Origin: Sphingomonadales bacterium
GTDB lineage: Bacteria; Pseudomonadota; Alphaproteobacteria; Sphingomonadales; Sphingomonadaceae
Assembly: GCA_028868535.1 (NCBI GenBank)
Contig: JAGWUH010000028.1
Span: forward strand, 1-51,351
Length of the DNA: 51,351 nucleotides
Direction: 5' to 3'
Position 1 is the stretch's first letter. Every line of letters starts with the position of its first letter. This document shows, piece by piece, positions 8,173 to 16,602 of the stretch. Under the pieces are notes generated by a model, which saw nothing but the letters and a program-made list of their open reading frames with translations, had not been told where the DNA came from and ran no database searches. Both the position numbers and the translations under genes were made by a program.

Positions 8173-8987
8173 TGGGCGGCACGCTCGACTGGACGCCGCT
8201 GGCGCCATTCGGAGCGGAGGTGACGTGCGACCTGGCGTCACCGCTCGACGATGCGCAGGGGGCGGCCTTGCGCGATCTGCTGTGGGCGCACGGCGTGGTC
8301 AGGGTGCGGGGGCAGGCGTTGTCGATGGCCCGGCAGCGCGAGATCTGCGCGCTCTTCGGCCCGGTCCTGATCCGCGCCGGCGAGGGCGAGGCGCTGTCCA
8401 ACGCCAGCGGCCATCCGGCGACAGTCTCGCCGCTGTCCTGGCATGCCGATGCCGCCTATACCGACGCGCCTTTCGACGCGATCGCGCTGCACGCCCTCGA
8501 TGTCGTCGACGATGCGTCGAGCACGCGGTTCGTCGATGTCGCGGCGGCGCTGGACAGGTTGCCGGGCTGGCTGCGCGAGCGGATGGATGCCGCGATGCTG
8601 GACATGGTTTCGCCGGCGATGGACATGCTCGCCGGGCGTACTTGCGACGCGCCCGATCCTGCGGCGCTGAAACGCGGCATCTTTCCGGCGATCCGCGTCA
8701 ATCCGCACAACGGGCGGCGGGTGCTGTGGCCGAGCGAACTGCAGACGGCCGGCGTGGTCGGGTTGCCGTGGGAAGCAGGCCGTGAGCTGCTGCACGCCGT
8801 GTTCGAGGTGATGTACGATCCGGAGCACGTGCTGGAGCTGAAATGGCGCCGGGGCGACCTGGTGATCTGGGACAACATCGGTACCCAGCACGCGCGCGGG
8901 AATCTGTCCGACTGCGGCACGCGGGTGTTGCAGCGAGTGATCGTCGGCACCGCCGGGGTGATCCCGACCCTGCCGGAGCCGGCCTGA
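8172..8987 (+). CDS. TauD/TfdA-family Fe(II)/2-oxoglutarate dioxygenase
   Basis: The 271-residue protein carries the facial triad WHADA (H91, D93) and distal H240 in GTQHARG. An arginine for 2-oxoglutarate is at R251 or R255. Length and motif spacing match the TauD/TfdA family (about 270-300 residues). Such enzymes hydroxylate sulfonates, aryloxyalkanoates or related acids, often cleaving ether or C-S bonds. Translation appears coupled to the TetR gene by a one-base overlap. The substrate is unknown; the setting fits an early oxidative step controlled by that regulator. Confidence 0.88.
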   Translation: MGGTLDWTPLAPFGAEVTCDLASPLDDAQGAALRDLLWAHGVVRVRGQALSMARQREICALFGPVLIRAGEGEALSNASGHPATVSPLSWHADAAYTDAPFDAIALHALDVVDDASSTRFVDVAAALDRLPGWLRERMDAAMLDMVSPAMDMLAGRTCDAPDPAALKRGIFPAIRVNPHNGRRVLWPSELQTAGVVGLPWEAGRELLHAVFEVMYDPEHVLELKWRRGDLVIWDNIGTQHARGNLSDCGTRVLQRVIVGTAGVIPTLPEPA

Positions 8988-10040
8988 TCAGCCGGCCTGA
9001 ACGGTCTCGCCGTCCAGCCACTGCCGGACAACCAGATAGCGGCCGTGCAGCGCGCCGCGATCGTGGATGCCGAACCCCAGCAGCGTGCCCTCGAAGCCTT
9101 CGGCGGCGGGCAGCCATTTGACCTGTTCGAGTCCGTGGCGCAGCCCGACGCGGGTCAGCTCCGGCGCGCGGGCGATGGCTTCGGCGACGAGGCGGCCGAG
9201 ATCGTGGCCCTTGCCGGCGGCCAGGCTCTGCCGGCGATCGAGGCCGTGCCGGGCGAGCAGCGCGGTGAGCGTGCGATTGTCGTCGGAGAACATGTCGACA
9301 TAGTGCCAGCCATCGACCACCGCCGCGAAATCGCCGTGATAGCCGCGCAGGCCGGCGGTGTTCATGATCCGGGGACCCTGCCATTTGCTGCCGCCGAGCG
9401 CGCGGGCGACAGCGGGGGCGGACAGGCCGAGGCCGAGGTAGACGAAGCCATCGGGCCGCGTTTCGAGCAGTTCGGCGACTTCGCTTTCGGCGGTCTCGGC
9501 GAGCGGGGAGATGCCCGCGGTGCCGGCGATCCTGAGGCCGAGGATGCGTGCCTCGTCTTCCAGATAGCGCAAGTGGCGGGTGCCGATCTGCGAGCGATCG
9601 TACGCCACCGCGAGGCGTCGGCAGCCGAGGGCGTGGAGATGGCGCGCGATGACCAGCGATTCATCCTCGTGGCTGCCGACCTGGAGGTGGAACATCCAGT
9701 CGCTGCGGCCGCGTTCGGCGCCGGCCCAGTTCAGTGTGGCGATGCGGTGGCGGTCGGCCAGCGGGGTCGCGACCAGCGCGTTGTCGCCGATCGCCGGGCC
9801 GACGATCATCAGCACGTCCTGCGCGGCGAGGTCGGCATAGGCACGCTCGACCGCGGCGGCGGTGCCGCCGGGCAGGCCGAGGCCCCAGCCGCGCACGAAT
9901 TCGACCGGGCGATCGATGCGGTCGGCGACGGCGAGATCGCCGACGGCGCGCTGCAGCCAGAGGCCGGGATCGCCGTCGCGTCCCGGGTCGGGCGCGTTGG
10001 CCATGTCGTTGAGGATGCCGATGCGGATCGGTTGGGCCAT
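8988..10040 (-). CDS. Type-1 periplasmic-binding-fold (Leu/Ile/Val-binding-like) protein without signal peptide
   Basis: The roughly 350-residue protein starts directly with strand IRIGILNDMA, typical of the mature part of branched-chain amino-acid/amide-binding proteins (LivK, AmiC). A two-lobe layout follows: DVLMIVGPAIGDNAL near 80-95 and a second lobe after RRLAVAYDRSQ. No signal peptide, lipobox or ABC permease/ATPase neighbour is visible. It may therefore be a cytoplasmic ligand sensor like AmiC, or a binding protein with a lost leader. I chose the ATG at 10040 for its spacing from GGGAG; 10043 is possible. It is divergent from the ligase gene. Confidence 0.75.
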   Translation of the reverse strand: MAQPIRIGILNDMANAPDPGRDGDPGLWLQRAVGDLAVADRIDRPVEFVRGWGLGLPGGTAAAVERAYADLAAQDVLMIVGPAIGDNALVATPLADRHRIATLNWAGAERGRSDWMFHLQVGSHEDESLVIARHLHALGCRRLAVAYDRSQIGTRHLRYLEDEARILGLRIAGTAGISPLAETAESEVAELLETRPDGFVYLGLGLSAPAVARALGGSKWQGPRIMNTAGLRGYHGDFAAVVDGWHYVDMFSDDNRTLTALLARHGLDRRQSLAAGKGHDLGRLVAEAIARAPELTRVGLRHGLEQVKWLPAAEGFEGTLLGFGIHDRGALHGRYLVVRQWLDGETVQAG

Positions 10041-10138
10041 CATCACACTCCCGTTTGGCACAGCCTAGCGGCTTGACCGGCGCGGGCAATGCCGGGGAAA
10101 GGCTTGATCGCGGCGGCGAAGGGGGGCAGGCGGAGGCG

Positions 10139-11641
10139 ATGAACGACAACCTGATTGCGCAGATCCTCGCCGTTGCCGAAGTGGCCGGCGGCGAGTCCTT
10201 CCTGACCGAGGCAGGGAAACCGGTGCTGGCCTATGCCGATCTCGATCGCGAGACCGGTCGCATGGCGGCGCAGTTGCGCGCGCTGGGAGCGCAGGTCGGC
10301 GACCGCGTCGTGGTGCAGGTGGAAAAGTCGCCCGAGGCGGTGGTGCTCTACCTCGCGGCGCTGCGCGCGGGGCTGGTCTTCGTGCCGCTGAACACCGCCT
10401 ATACCGCGGCGGAGCTGGAATACTTCATCGGCGATGCCGAGCCGGCGCTGGTGGTGTGCCGCCCCGCGGACGCGGGCACGGTGGCAGGGGTTGCCGGGGC
10501 GGCGAAGGTGGTAACGCTGGGGGACGACGGCGCCGGTTCGCTGCTTGCCGACCTGCCGGATCAACCGCTGCCGGTGGCGGAACGCGGCGGGGATGATCTC
10601 GCGGCGATCCTCTACACCTCGGGCACCACCGGGCGCTCGAAAGGGGCGATGCTCAGCCACGGCAACCTGCTGTCGAACGCGCTGACGCTGAAGGACCTGT
10701 GGCGCTGGCGGGCGGACGACGTGCTGATCCACATCCTGCCGATCTACCACGTCCACGGGCTGTTCGTGGCGCTGCACGGGGCGCTGCTGGCGGGGGCGGA
10801 GGTGCTGTTCCATCGCGGTTTCGATCCCGACGCGGTGATCGCCGATTTCGCGCGCGGGACCGTGCTGATGGGGGTGCCGACGCACTATACGCGGCTGACC
10901 TGCCATCCCCGGCTGACGCCTGCGGCCTGCGCGCACATGCGGCTGTTCATCAGCGGCTCGGCGCCACTGCTGGCGGAGGCGCACAAGCGCTTCGAGGAAG
11001 GGAGCGGCAGCCGCATCCTTGAACGCTACGGCATGACCGAGACCGGGATGATCACCTCCAATCCCTATGACGGCGCACGGGTGGCGGGCACGGTCGGCTA
11101 TCCGCTGCCGGGGGTGGAGGTCCGCATCCACGACGATGCCGGCGTGGCGGTGGCGCCGGGCGAGCCTGGGGTTCTGCAGGTGCGCGGGCCGAACGTTTTC
11201 AAGGGCTACTGGCGTAATCCGGAGAAGACGCGCGAGGAGTTCCGGGAGGGAGGCTGGTTCGTCACCGGCGATGTCGCGACGCAGGAGGCCGACGGGCGGG
11301 TGACGCTGGTCGGCCGCGCCAAGGACCTGATCATCGCCGGCGGGCTCAACATCTATCCCAAGGAAATCGAGGAGGCGATCGACGCCTTGCCGGGCGTGGC
11401 CGAGTCCGCGGTGATCGGGGTGGCGCATCCGGACATGGGCGAGGGGGTGGTCGCGGTGGTGGCGCGGGTGCCAGGGGCGGCGGTGGACGAGGCGGGTGTG
11501 CTGGCGGGAATCGCCGGGAAACTGGCGCGGTTCAAGCAGCCGCGGCGGGTGATCGTGGTCGATGCCCTGCCCAGGAATGCGATGGGCAAGGTGCAGAAGG
11601 CGGCGTTAAGAGCCCATTATGGTGGCCTTTTCACCGCATGA
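10139..11641 (+). CDS. matB: Malonyl-CoA synthetase-like AMP-forming acyl-CoA ligase
   Basis: The 500-residue ANL-superfamily enzyme has the P-loop-like YTSGTTGRSKGAMLSHGN (about 155-172), YGMTETGM in the A5 region and GRAKDLIIAGGLNIYPKEIEE near 415. The C-terminal lysine motif is RNAMGKVQK. The blocks NTAYTAAELEYFIGDAEPAL and LPIYHVHGLFVALHGALL match malonyl-CoA synthetase (MatB) more closely than fatty-acid ligases. It would make malonyl- or methylmalonyl-CoA from the free acid, ATP and CoA. Its start has GGAGG three bases upstream. The next gene is an enoyl-CoA hydratase 13 bases on. A different short dicarboxylic or aromatic acid as substrate cannot be excluded. Confidence 0.82.
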   Translation: MNDNLIAQILAVAEVAGGESFLTEAGKPVLAYADLDRETGRMAAQLRALGAQVGDRVVVQVEKSPEAVVLYLAALRAGLVFVPLNTAYTAAELEYFIGDAEPALVVCRPADAGTVAGVAGAAKVVTLGDDGAGSLLADLPDQPLPVAERGGDDLAAILYTSGTTGRSKGAMLSHGNLLSNALTLKDLWRWRADDVLIHILPIYHVHGLFVALHGALLAGAEVLFHRGFDPDAVIADFARGTVLMGVPTHYTRLTCHPRLTPAACAHMRLFISGSAPLLAEAHKRFEEGSGSRILERYGMTETGMITSNPYDGARVAGTVGYPLPGVEVRIHDDAGVAVAPGEPGVLQVRGPNVFKGYWRNPEKTREEFREGGWFVTGDVATQEADGRVTLVGRAKDLIIAGGLNIYPKEIEEAIDALPGVAESAVIGVAHPDMGEGVVAVVARVPGAAVDEAGVLAGIAGKLARFKQPRRVIVVDALPRNAMGKVQKAALRAHYGGLFTA

Positions 11642-11654
11642 TGGGAGCAGTCTG

Positions 11655-12440
11655 ATGGCGGAAGTGCTGGTTTCGCGTGACGGGGCGGTCACCACGGTGA
11701 CGCTGAACCGGCCGGAAGCGCTCAATGCGATCACGCCGACGATGCATGAGGCGCTCGAAGACGCGTTCAACAGGTTCGCCGCCGATGACAGCCAGCAGGT
11801 CTGCATCGTCACCGGCGCGGGCGAGCGGGCGTTCTGCGCCGGGTCGGACGTAAAGGGCGCGGCGGCGGCCGGGGGATTGCCCAGCGGCTATCCGGCCCAT
11901 GGCTATGCCGGGCTGATCGAACGGTTCGATTGCCCGAAGCCGTTCATCGCCGCGGTCAACGGGCTGGCGTTGGGCGGCGGGTTCGAGCTGGCGCTGGCCT
12001 GCGACCTGATCGTCGCCACGGAAGCGGCGAGCTTCGGGCTGCCCGAGCCGCTGATCGGGGCGATCGCGATCGGCGGCGGTCTGCACCGGCTGGCGCGGCA
12101 ACTGCCGCTGAAGCAGGCGATGGCCCTGATCCTGACGTCACGACGCCTGCCTGCGCGCGAGGCGCTGGCGCTGGGGCTGGTCAACCAGCTGGTGCCGACG
12201 GCGGCGGACCTGCCGCAGGCGGTGGCGGCCTGGTGCGCGGATATCCTGAAGGGCGCGCCGGCGGCGGTCCGGGCGTCGAAGGCGACGACGCTGCGCGGGC
12301 TGGACGAGCCGGGGGTGGCGGCGGCGATGGCGGGGCAGGCCGGATATCCCGAGTTCGATGCCTGGTGGCGCAGCGAGGACCTGAAGGAAGGATTGCGCGC
12401 GTTCGCGGAAAAGCGGCCGCCGCGATGGTCCGGCGGCTAG
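11655..12440 (+). CDS. Enoyl-CoA hydratase/isomerase family protein
   Basis: The 261-residue crotonase-fold protein has the oxyanion-hole block AFCAGSDVK near 61-69 and NGLALGGGFELALACDLIVA near 98-117. The region with the catalytic glutamates reads FGLPEPLIGAIAIGG, keeping one of the two usual Glu positions. Hydratase, isomerase or hydrolase activity therefore cannot be fixed. It is cotranscribed with the ligase (13-base gap, GGAG before the ATG). Together they suggest CoA activation followed by beta-oxidation-like processing. Confidence 0.88.
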   Translation: MAEVLVSRDGAVTTVTLNRPEALNAITPTMHEALEDAFNRFAADDSQQVCIVTGAGERAFCAGSDVKGAAAAGGLPSGYPAHGYAGLIERFDCPKPFIAAVNGLALGGGFELALACDLIVATEAASFGLPEPLIGAIAIGGGLHRLARQLPLKQAMALILTSRRLPAREALALGLVNQLVPTAADLPQAVAAWCADILKGAPAAVRASKATTLRGLDEPGVAAAMAGQAGYPEFDAWWRSEDLKEGLRAFAEKRPPRWSGG

Positions 12441-12450
12441 CGCTGTACAG

Positions 12451-12473
12451 CCGGTCAACATCGTCTTGACCGG
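12451..12473. promoter_or_regulatory. Inverted repeat CCGGTCAA-N7-TTGACCGG
   Basis: Perfect 8-bp arms with a seven-base spacer lie just after the enoyl-CoA hydratase stop. The right arm contains the proposed -35 box TTGACC of the P450 promoter. It may be a regulator site over the -35 box or a weak hairpin terminator of the upstream operon; no T-run follows, which favours an operator. Confidence 0.5.
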
Positions 12474-12506
12474 GCGCTTCGGGCGGTTATGATACGGACA
12501 GTATCA
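12466..12506 (+). promoter_or_regulatory. P450 promoter with operator over the -10 box
   Basis: TTGACC (12466-12471), a 16-base spacer and TATGAT (12488-12493) fit a sigma70 promoter for the P450 gene. A perfect palindrome, TGATAC-GGACA-GTATCA (12490-12506), overlaps the -10 box, as expected for repressor control. The half-site GATAC differs from the GATAG box at 7434-7484, so a different regulator is likely. Confidence 0.6.
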
Positions 12507-12541
12507 GAATCGCGCCGGCAGGGCGCGCGGGAGACGCAGCC

Positions 12542-13822
12542 ATGGCAACCATCGCGCCGGACGTGACCGGGCTCGACTATTTCACCGATCGTTCGGTGCT
12601 GCTCGATCCCTATGACTACTTCAATGCCGTGCGCGAGGGTGGGCCGGTCCAGCAGATGAAGGCGCGGGACATCCTGCTGGTGACGGGCTTCCGCGAGGCG
12701 GTGGAGATCCTGCTCGACACGAAGCATTTCTCCAGCTTCATCAATCCCGATCCGCTGGCGCCGCTGCCGTTCGTGCCCGAGGGCGACGACATCACCGCGC
12801 AGGTGGCCGCGGCGGACAAGGGCAACCCGATGCTCGACCTGATGGTCGCCTATGACGGGGAACGGCATGCCGCCGCGCGATCGCTGCTCAACCCGCTGTT
12901 CACGCCGAGCCGGCTCAAGGCCAACGAGGCGTTCATGCACAGCTATGGCGATGCCATGGCGCGCGATTTCGTCGCGCGGGGCGGCTGCGAGGCGATCGGC
13001 GAGATCGCCACGCCGTTCGTGACCATGGTGATCGCCGACCTGCTGGGCGTGCCCGAGGACGACCGCGAGGAATTCCGCAAGGTGATCGATGCCGGCCCGC
13101 CGCCGGGCAACATGGACGCCGCCGACGAGCCGCAGCAGAGCCATCCGCTGATGTACATGGCCGCCTTCTTCATGCGCTACCTGTCGGAGCGCCGCGCCGC
13201 CCCGCGCGACGACGTGATGACCGCGCTGTCATTGGCGACGTACCCCGACGGCAGCGAGCCGCCGCTGATCGAGGCAGTGAAGACGGCGATGTTCCTGTTC
13301 GCCGCCGGGCAGGACACCTCCGCCAAGCTGATCGGCAATTCGCTGCGCTATCTGTGCGAGAACCCGGAGATGCAGGATCGGCTGCGCGCCGACCGCTCGC
13401 AGATCGGGCCGTTCCTGGAGGAAATGCTGCGGTTGGAGGGATCGACCAAGGGCACCTTCCGCGTGTGCCAGAAGGCGACCACGGTGGGCGGCCATGCCAT
13501 CCCGGCGGGCAAGAAGATCATGATCGCGGTCTCCGCCGCCAACCGCGATCCACGCCGCTGGGACAATCCCAACGACTTCTTGCTGAACCGGCCGAAGATC
13601 AGGGAGCACCTGGCATTCGGGCGCGGTGCGCATACCTGCGCCGGGGCGCCGCTGGCGCGGGCGGAAGTGGCGATCCTGCTCGACCGGTTGCTCGAGCATA
13701 CCAGCGCGATCACGCTCGACGAGAGCGTCCACGGGCCGAAGGGCGCCCGCACGATCGACTATGAGCCGAGCTACATCATCCGCGGCCTGGCGAACCTGCA
13801 CGTGAGGTTCGCGCCGGCCTGA
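12542..13822 (+). CDS. Cytochrome P450
   Basis: The 426-residue soluble bacterial P450 has the I-helix oxygen-binding motif AGQDTS (255-260) and the K-helix ExxR (E294, R297). The heme-ligand loop is FGRGAHTCAG with C366 as thiolate ligand. Length and lack of a membrane anchor fit class I enzymes that take electrons from ferredoxin; no ferredoxin or reductase gene is in the window. The residue before the I-helix Thr is Asp, not the commoner Glu, which is within family variation. It hydroxylates an unknown hydrophobic substrate. Its own regulated promoter separates it from the ligase/hydratase pair. Confidence 0.95.
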   Translation: MATIAPDVTGLDYFTDRSVLLDPYDYFNAVREGGPVQQMKARDILLVTGFREAVEILLDTKHFSSFINPDPLAPLPFVPEGDDITAQVAAADKGNPMLDLMVAYDGERHAAARSLLNPLFTPSRLKANEAFMHSYGDAMARDFVARGGCEAIGEIATPFVTMVIADLLGVPEDDREEFRKVIDAGPPPGNMDAADEPQQSHPLMYMAAFFMRYLSERRAAPRDDVMTALSLATYPDGSEPPLIEAVKTAMFLFAAGQDTSAKLIGNSLRYLCENPEMQDRLRADRSQIGPFLEEMLRLEGSTKGTFRVCQKATTVGGHAIPAGKKIMIAVSAANRDPRRWDNPNDFLLNRPKIREHLAFGRGAHTCAGAPLARAEVAILLDRLLEHTSAITLDESVHGPKGARTIDYEPSYIIRGLANLHVRFAPA

Positions 13823-13826
13823 GCGA

Positions 13827-14996
13827 TCAGGCCCGGAGCAGGCCCTCCAGCGGCTTCGGCGGACCGTCCGGGAACAGCGTGCGCGCAACGTGCGCGGGAT
13901 CGAGGCCGAAGTGGGCGGCGAGCGCGCCGGTGACCACCGCATCGAGCCCGGTGGTGGGCCTGAGGTCGCGGCCTTCGAAGAGGTCCGCCGGGCGCAGGCC
14001 CGGCCAATCCGCGACCACCCGGCCGCCTTGCACCGCGCCGCCGGCCAGCCAGGCCACCGCGCCGGTGCCGTGGTCGGTGCCGCCGGTGCCGTTGGGCGCG
14101 GCGGTGCGGCCGAATTCGGTGGCGACCAGCACCAGCGTGTCGGCCCACGCCGGACCGAGGCCGGCCTTCAGCGCGGCGAGCTGCGCATCGACGCCACCCA
14201 GGGTCGACGCCAGCCGCCCCTTCTGCCCGGCATGGGTATCCCAGCCCTGCGTCTCGACCACGGCGATGCGCGCGCCATCTTCCGCCAGCATCCGCGCGAC
14301 GAGCGCGCCGACCTGAGCGCCCCTTTGCGCGCCGCCCCTGCCGGCCGCATCGCCCGCCATGTCGCGCGTCGCCATCGCTTCCGTCCACAGCGCGTGAAGC
14401 CGGGAATCGGCCGCGTACATCGCGCCGACCCGGGCCATCAGGTCTGCCGAGGCGTCGGGCAGGCCCGAGGGGGCATAGGAGGAGACCTCGCGCGGGCCGC
14501 GCAGCACCATCGGCACGGTGGCGGACAGCGCGATCGCCTTGCCCTGCGCGGGGGGCAGCAGGCCGAGCAGGCGGTTGAGCCAGCCGTCACGCAGTGCGTA
14601 GGCGGCGCGGCCGCCGGTTTCGAGCACGTTCTGGCCGTCGAAGTGCGAGCGTTCACGATAGGGCGAGGCAGTGGCGTGGACGAACAGCGCCTCGCCGCCG
14701 GCATAAAGCTGCGCGGTCTGCTTCAGCGCCGGGTGCAGCGTGAAGAAGTCGCCGAGGGGGGTACCGCCGTCGAGATCGGCGAAGGCGCCGCGCAGCGCGG
14801 CGAACGCGGGATCGCCGGTCGGCGCCAGCGTGGCGAGGCCGTCGGCGGCGCCGCGCTGGATCACGAACACGAAGCGCCTGTCGGTGGCGGCGCGGGCAAA
14901 GGCGAGTTGCGGGCAGGCGCCGGCGAGGAGCGCCATCGCGCCGCCCGCCAGCAGGCGGCGACGGTCGAGCACGGGCAGCAGGGGATCGGCGGGCAT
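13827..14996 (-). CDS. DUF1501 family protein with Tat-like signal
   Basis: The 389-residue protein begins with DRRRLLAGGAMALLAGA (residues 11-27), a twin-arginine signal with hydrophobic core and AFARA cleavage region. It is therefore probably exported folded. The body fits DUF1501, an alkaline-phosphatase-superfamily relative (GWDTHAGQKGRL and TEFGRTA...GTDHGTG blocks hold candidate metal ligands). The partner DUF1800 gene lies immediately upstream, a pairing seen across many proteobacteria and planctomycetes. Function is unknown. The start at 14996 follows the DUF1800 stop by two bases. Confidence 0.88.
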   Translation of the reverse strand: MPADPLLPVLDRRRLLAGGAMALLAGACPQLAFARAATDRRFVFVIQRGAADGLATLAPTGDPAFAALRGAFADLDGGTPLGDFFTLHPALKQTAQLYAGGEALFVHATASPYRERSHFDGQNVLETGGRAAYALRDGWLNRLLGLLPPAQGKAIALSATVPMVLRGPREVSSYAPSGLPDASADLMARVGAMYAADSRLHALWTEAMATRDMAGDAAGRGGAQRGAQVGALVARMLAEDGARIAVVETQGWDTHAGQKGRLASTLGGVDAQLAALKAGLGPAWADTLVLVATEFGRTAAPNGTGGTDHGTGAVAWLAGGAVQGGRVVADWPGLRPADLFEGRDLRPTTGLDAVVTGALAAHFGLDPAHVARTLFPDGPPKPLEGLLRA

Positions 14997-14998
14997 GG

Positions 14999-16510
14999 CT
15001 ATCTCCGCAGGAATTCGGGCGAGGCGAGCAGCAGCGCGAGGCCCTGCGCCGGGCTTTCGGCGCGGGCGACCGCTGCCTGCGTCGCGGGGGAGATCGAGCC
15101 CGGCAGAACGCGATCGGCGAGCGCGCGGGGGTCGAGCTGGCGCGCGTCGAGACCGGTCCCGGCGCGTGCGGCGATGCGGTCGGCGGCCTCGACCCGGCGC
15201 ACCAGCGCATCGGGGCCGGCCCAGGTGGCGTCGAGATCGTCCCAGCCGGCCGGCGATCCGGGCTTCCATACCTCCTGGCCGAGCTGGGTGAGCAACCCGG
15301 CCGCCATCCGGCCGGGTATCTGCCGGCTGCCGACGGCGCGCGCCGCGGAGATCGACCAGTCCCACGGCGACTTGAAGCGCAACGGGGCCGGGTTCCAGGT
15401 TTCGGGCGATGCGATCAGCACGCGGTACATCGTCGGCAGGTCGCCCTGGCTGCGCAGATAGGCGGCGGACAGGCGATCGACCAACGCGCGGGGCGGATCA
15501 TCGCCGGCGAAATGGCGTGCCAGCTTGGTGGCGAGGTGCGTGGCGGTGGCCGGGTGCGCGGCGAGATCGGCGAGCACGGCCCGGGCCTGGCCTTCGCCCG
15601 GCTGGCCATAGCGCCGGCCGACGATGCTGCGGGTGCCGGGTTCGTGCAGGGGTTCGGCGAACGCAAAATCGCCGGCGGGGCCATCCAGGCCGATGCGTCG
15701 CGCGGCCGGCGCCTGCGAGATGCCGGCGACGGTCCAGCCGGTGAGCGCGCGCGCGAACTCGGTGACATCGGCCTGGCTGTAGCCGCCGTGGACGCCGAGC
15801 GTGTGCAGTTCGAGAATCTCGCGCGCGAGGTTCTCGTTCAATCCAGGGCGGCGCCGGGCGTTCGGACGGTTGGCGAGGAATGTGCCGGTCGGGGAGTTCG
15901 GACCGATCGACTGCGCCTGGTCGAGGTAAAGCAGCATCGCCGGGTGTTGTTCGACGGCGAGCAGCATGTCGGCGAAGCGGCCGGTGAGATGCGGGCGGAT
16001 CGCCTCCACTTCGAGCAGGCCCCCGAGGCCGATCACCGGCAGCTTGTCGATCGAGATGGCGAAATGGTTGGCCCAGAAGTGCACGAGCCGCTCCGCAAAG
16101 GGCGCGGGCGTGGTCAGCGCGGACGCGACGCGCGCCTCGACCAGCGACAGGTAAGCGGCGCGGGCTTCGCCCTGGATGAACTTGCGGGTTTCGTCGGGCG
16201 AGCCTGCCAGGTTGGCCGCCGCCATTGCCGGGAGGCCATCCGGCGTCGGCGGGGCCGGGGCGACCGCAGCGGCGGGCCGGGCGCGCCGGGCGCGCGTCGC
16301 TTCATAGTAATCGGCGAGTTGCTGCGCGACGTCGCGCCGCGAAGGGGTCGCCGCGAAGGCGGCCGGGCGCGCCTCGAAATGCGCGAACTGTGATTCCAGC
16401 CAGCCGCGCGGATCGTCGGGCAGCGGTTCGTCCGGGCGCGCGCCGAGCCCGAAGCGGTTCAGCGCGATCGCGGCCTGCGACATCGGGGCCTGGGAGATAA
16501 GAATAGGCAT
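14999..16510 (-). CDS. DUF1800 family protein
   Basis: The 503-residue protein has the DUF1800 pattern: N-terminal ALNRFGLGARPDE, central LVHFWANHFAIS and GLNENLAREILELHTLGVHGGYSQADV, then TGWTV. No clear signal peptide precedes the domain. It may depend on the Tat-exported DUF1501 partner for localisation, or the true N-terminus may differ; a second Met lies at 16483. The pair is cotranscribed on the minus strand, convergent with the P450. Biochemical role is unknown. No regulator lies directly beside it. Confidence 0.85.
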   Translation of the reverse strand: MPILISQAPMSQAAIALNRFGLGARPDEPLPDDPRGWLESQFAHFEARPAAFAATPSRRDVAQQLADYYEATRARRARPAAAVAPAPPTPDGLPAMAAANLAGSPDETRKFIQGEARAAYLSLVEARVASALTTPAPFAERLVHFWANHFAISIDKLPVIGLGGLLEVEAIRPHLTGRFADMLLAVEQHPAMLLYLDQAQSIGPNSPTGTFLANRPNARRRPGLNENLAREILELHTLGVHGGYSQADVTEFARALTGWTVAGISQAPAARRIGLDGPAGDFAFAEPLHEPGTRSIVGRRYGQPGEGQARAVLADLAAHPATATHLATKLARHFAGDDPPRALVDRLSAAYLRSQGDLPTMYRVLIASPETWNPAPLRFKSPWDWSISAARAVGSRQIPGRMAAGLLTQLGQEVWKPGSPAGWDDLDATWAGPDALVRRVEAADRIAARAGTGLDARQLDPRALADRVLPGSISPATQAAVARAESPAQGLALLLASPEFLRR

Positions 16511-16602
16511 CGGCTCCGGCTCCTCTCGATGCCCCAGGATACGTCAGTCCGGGGTTTCGCGTCGCTGAACGGAGGGTAACATTTTGTCGCGATGCGCGTG
16601 GC

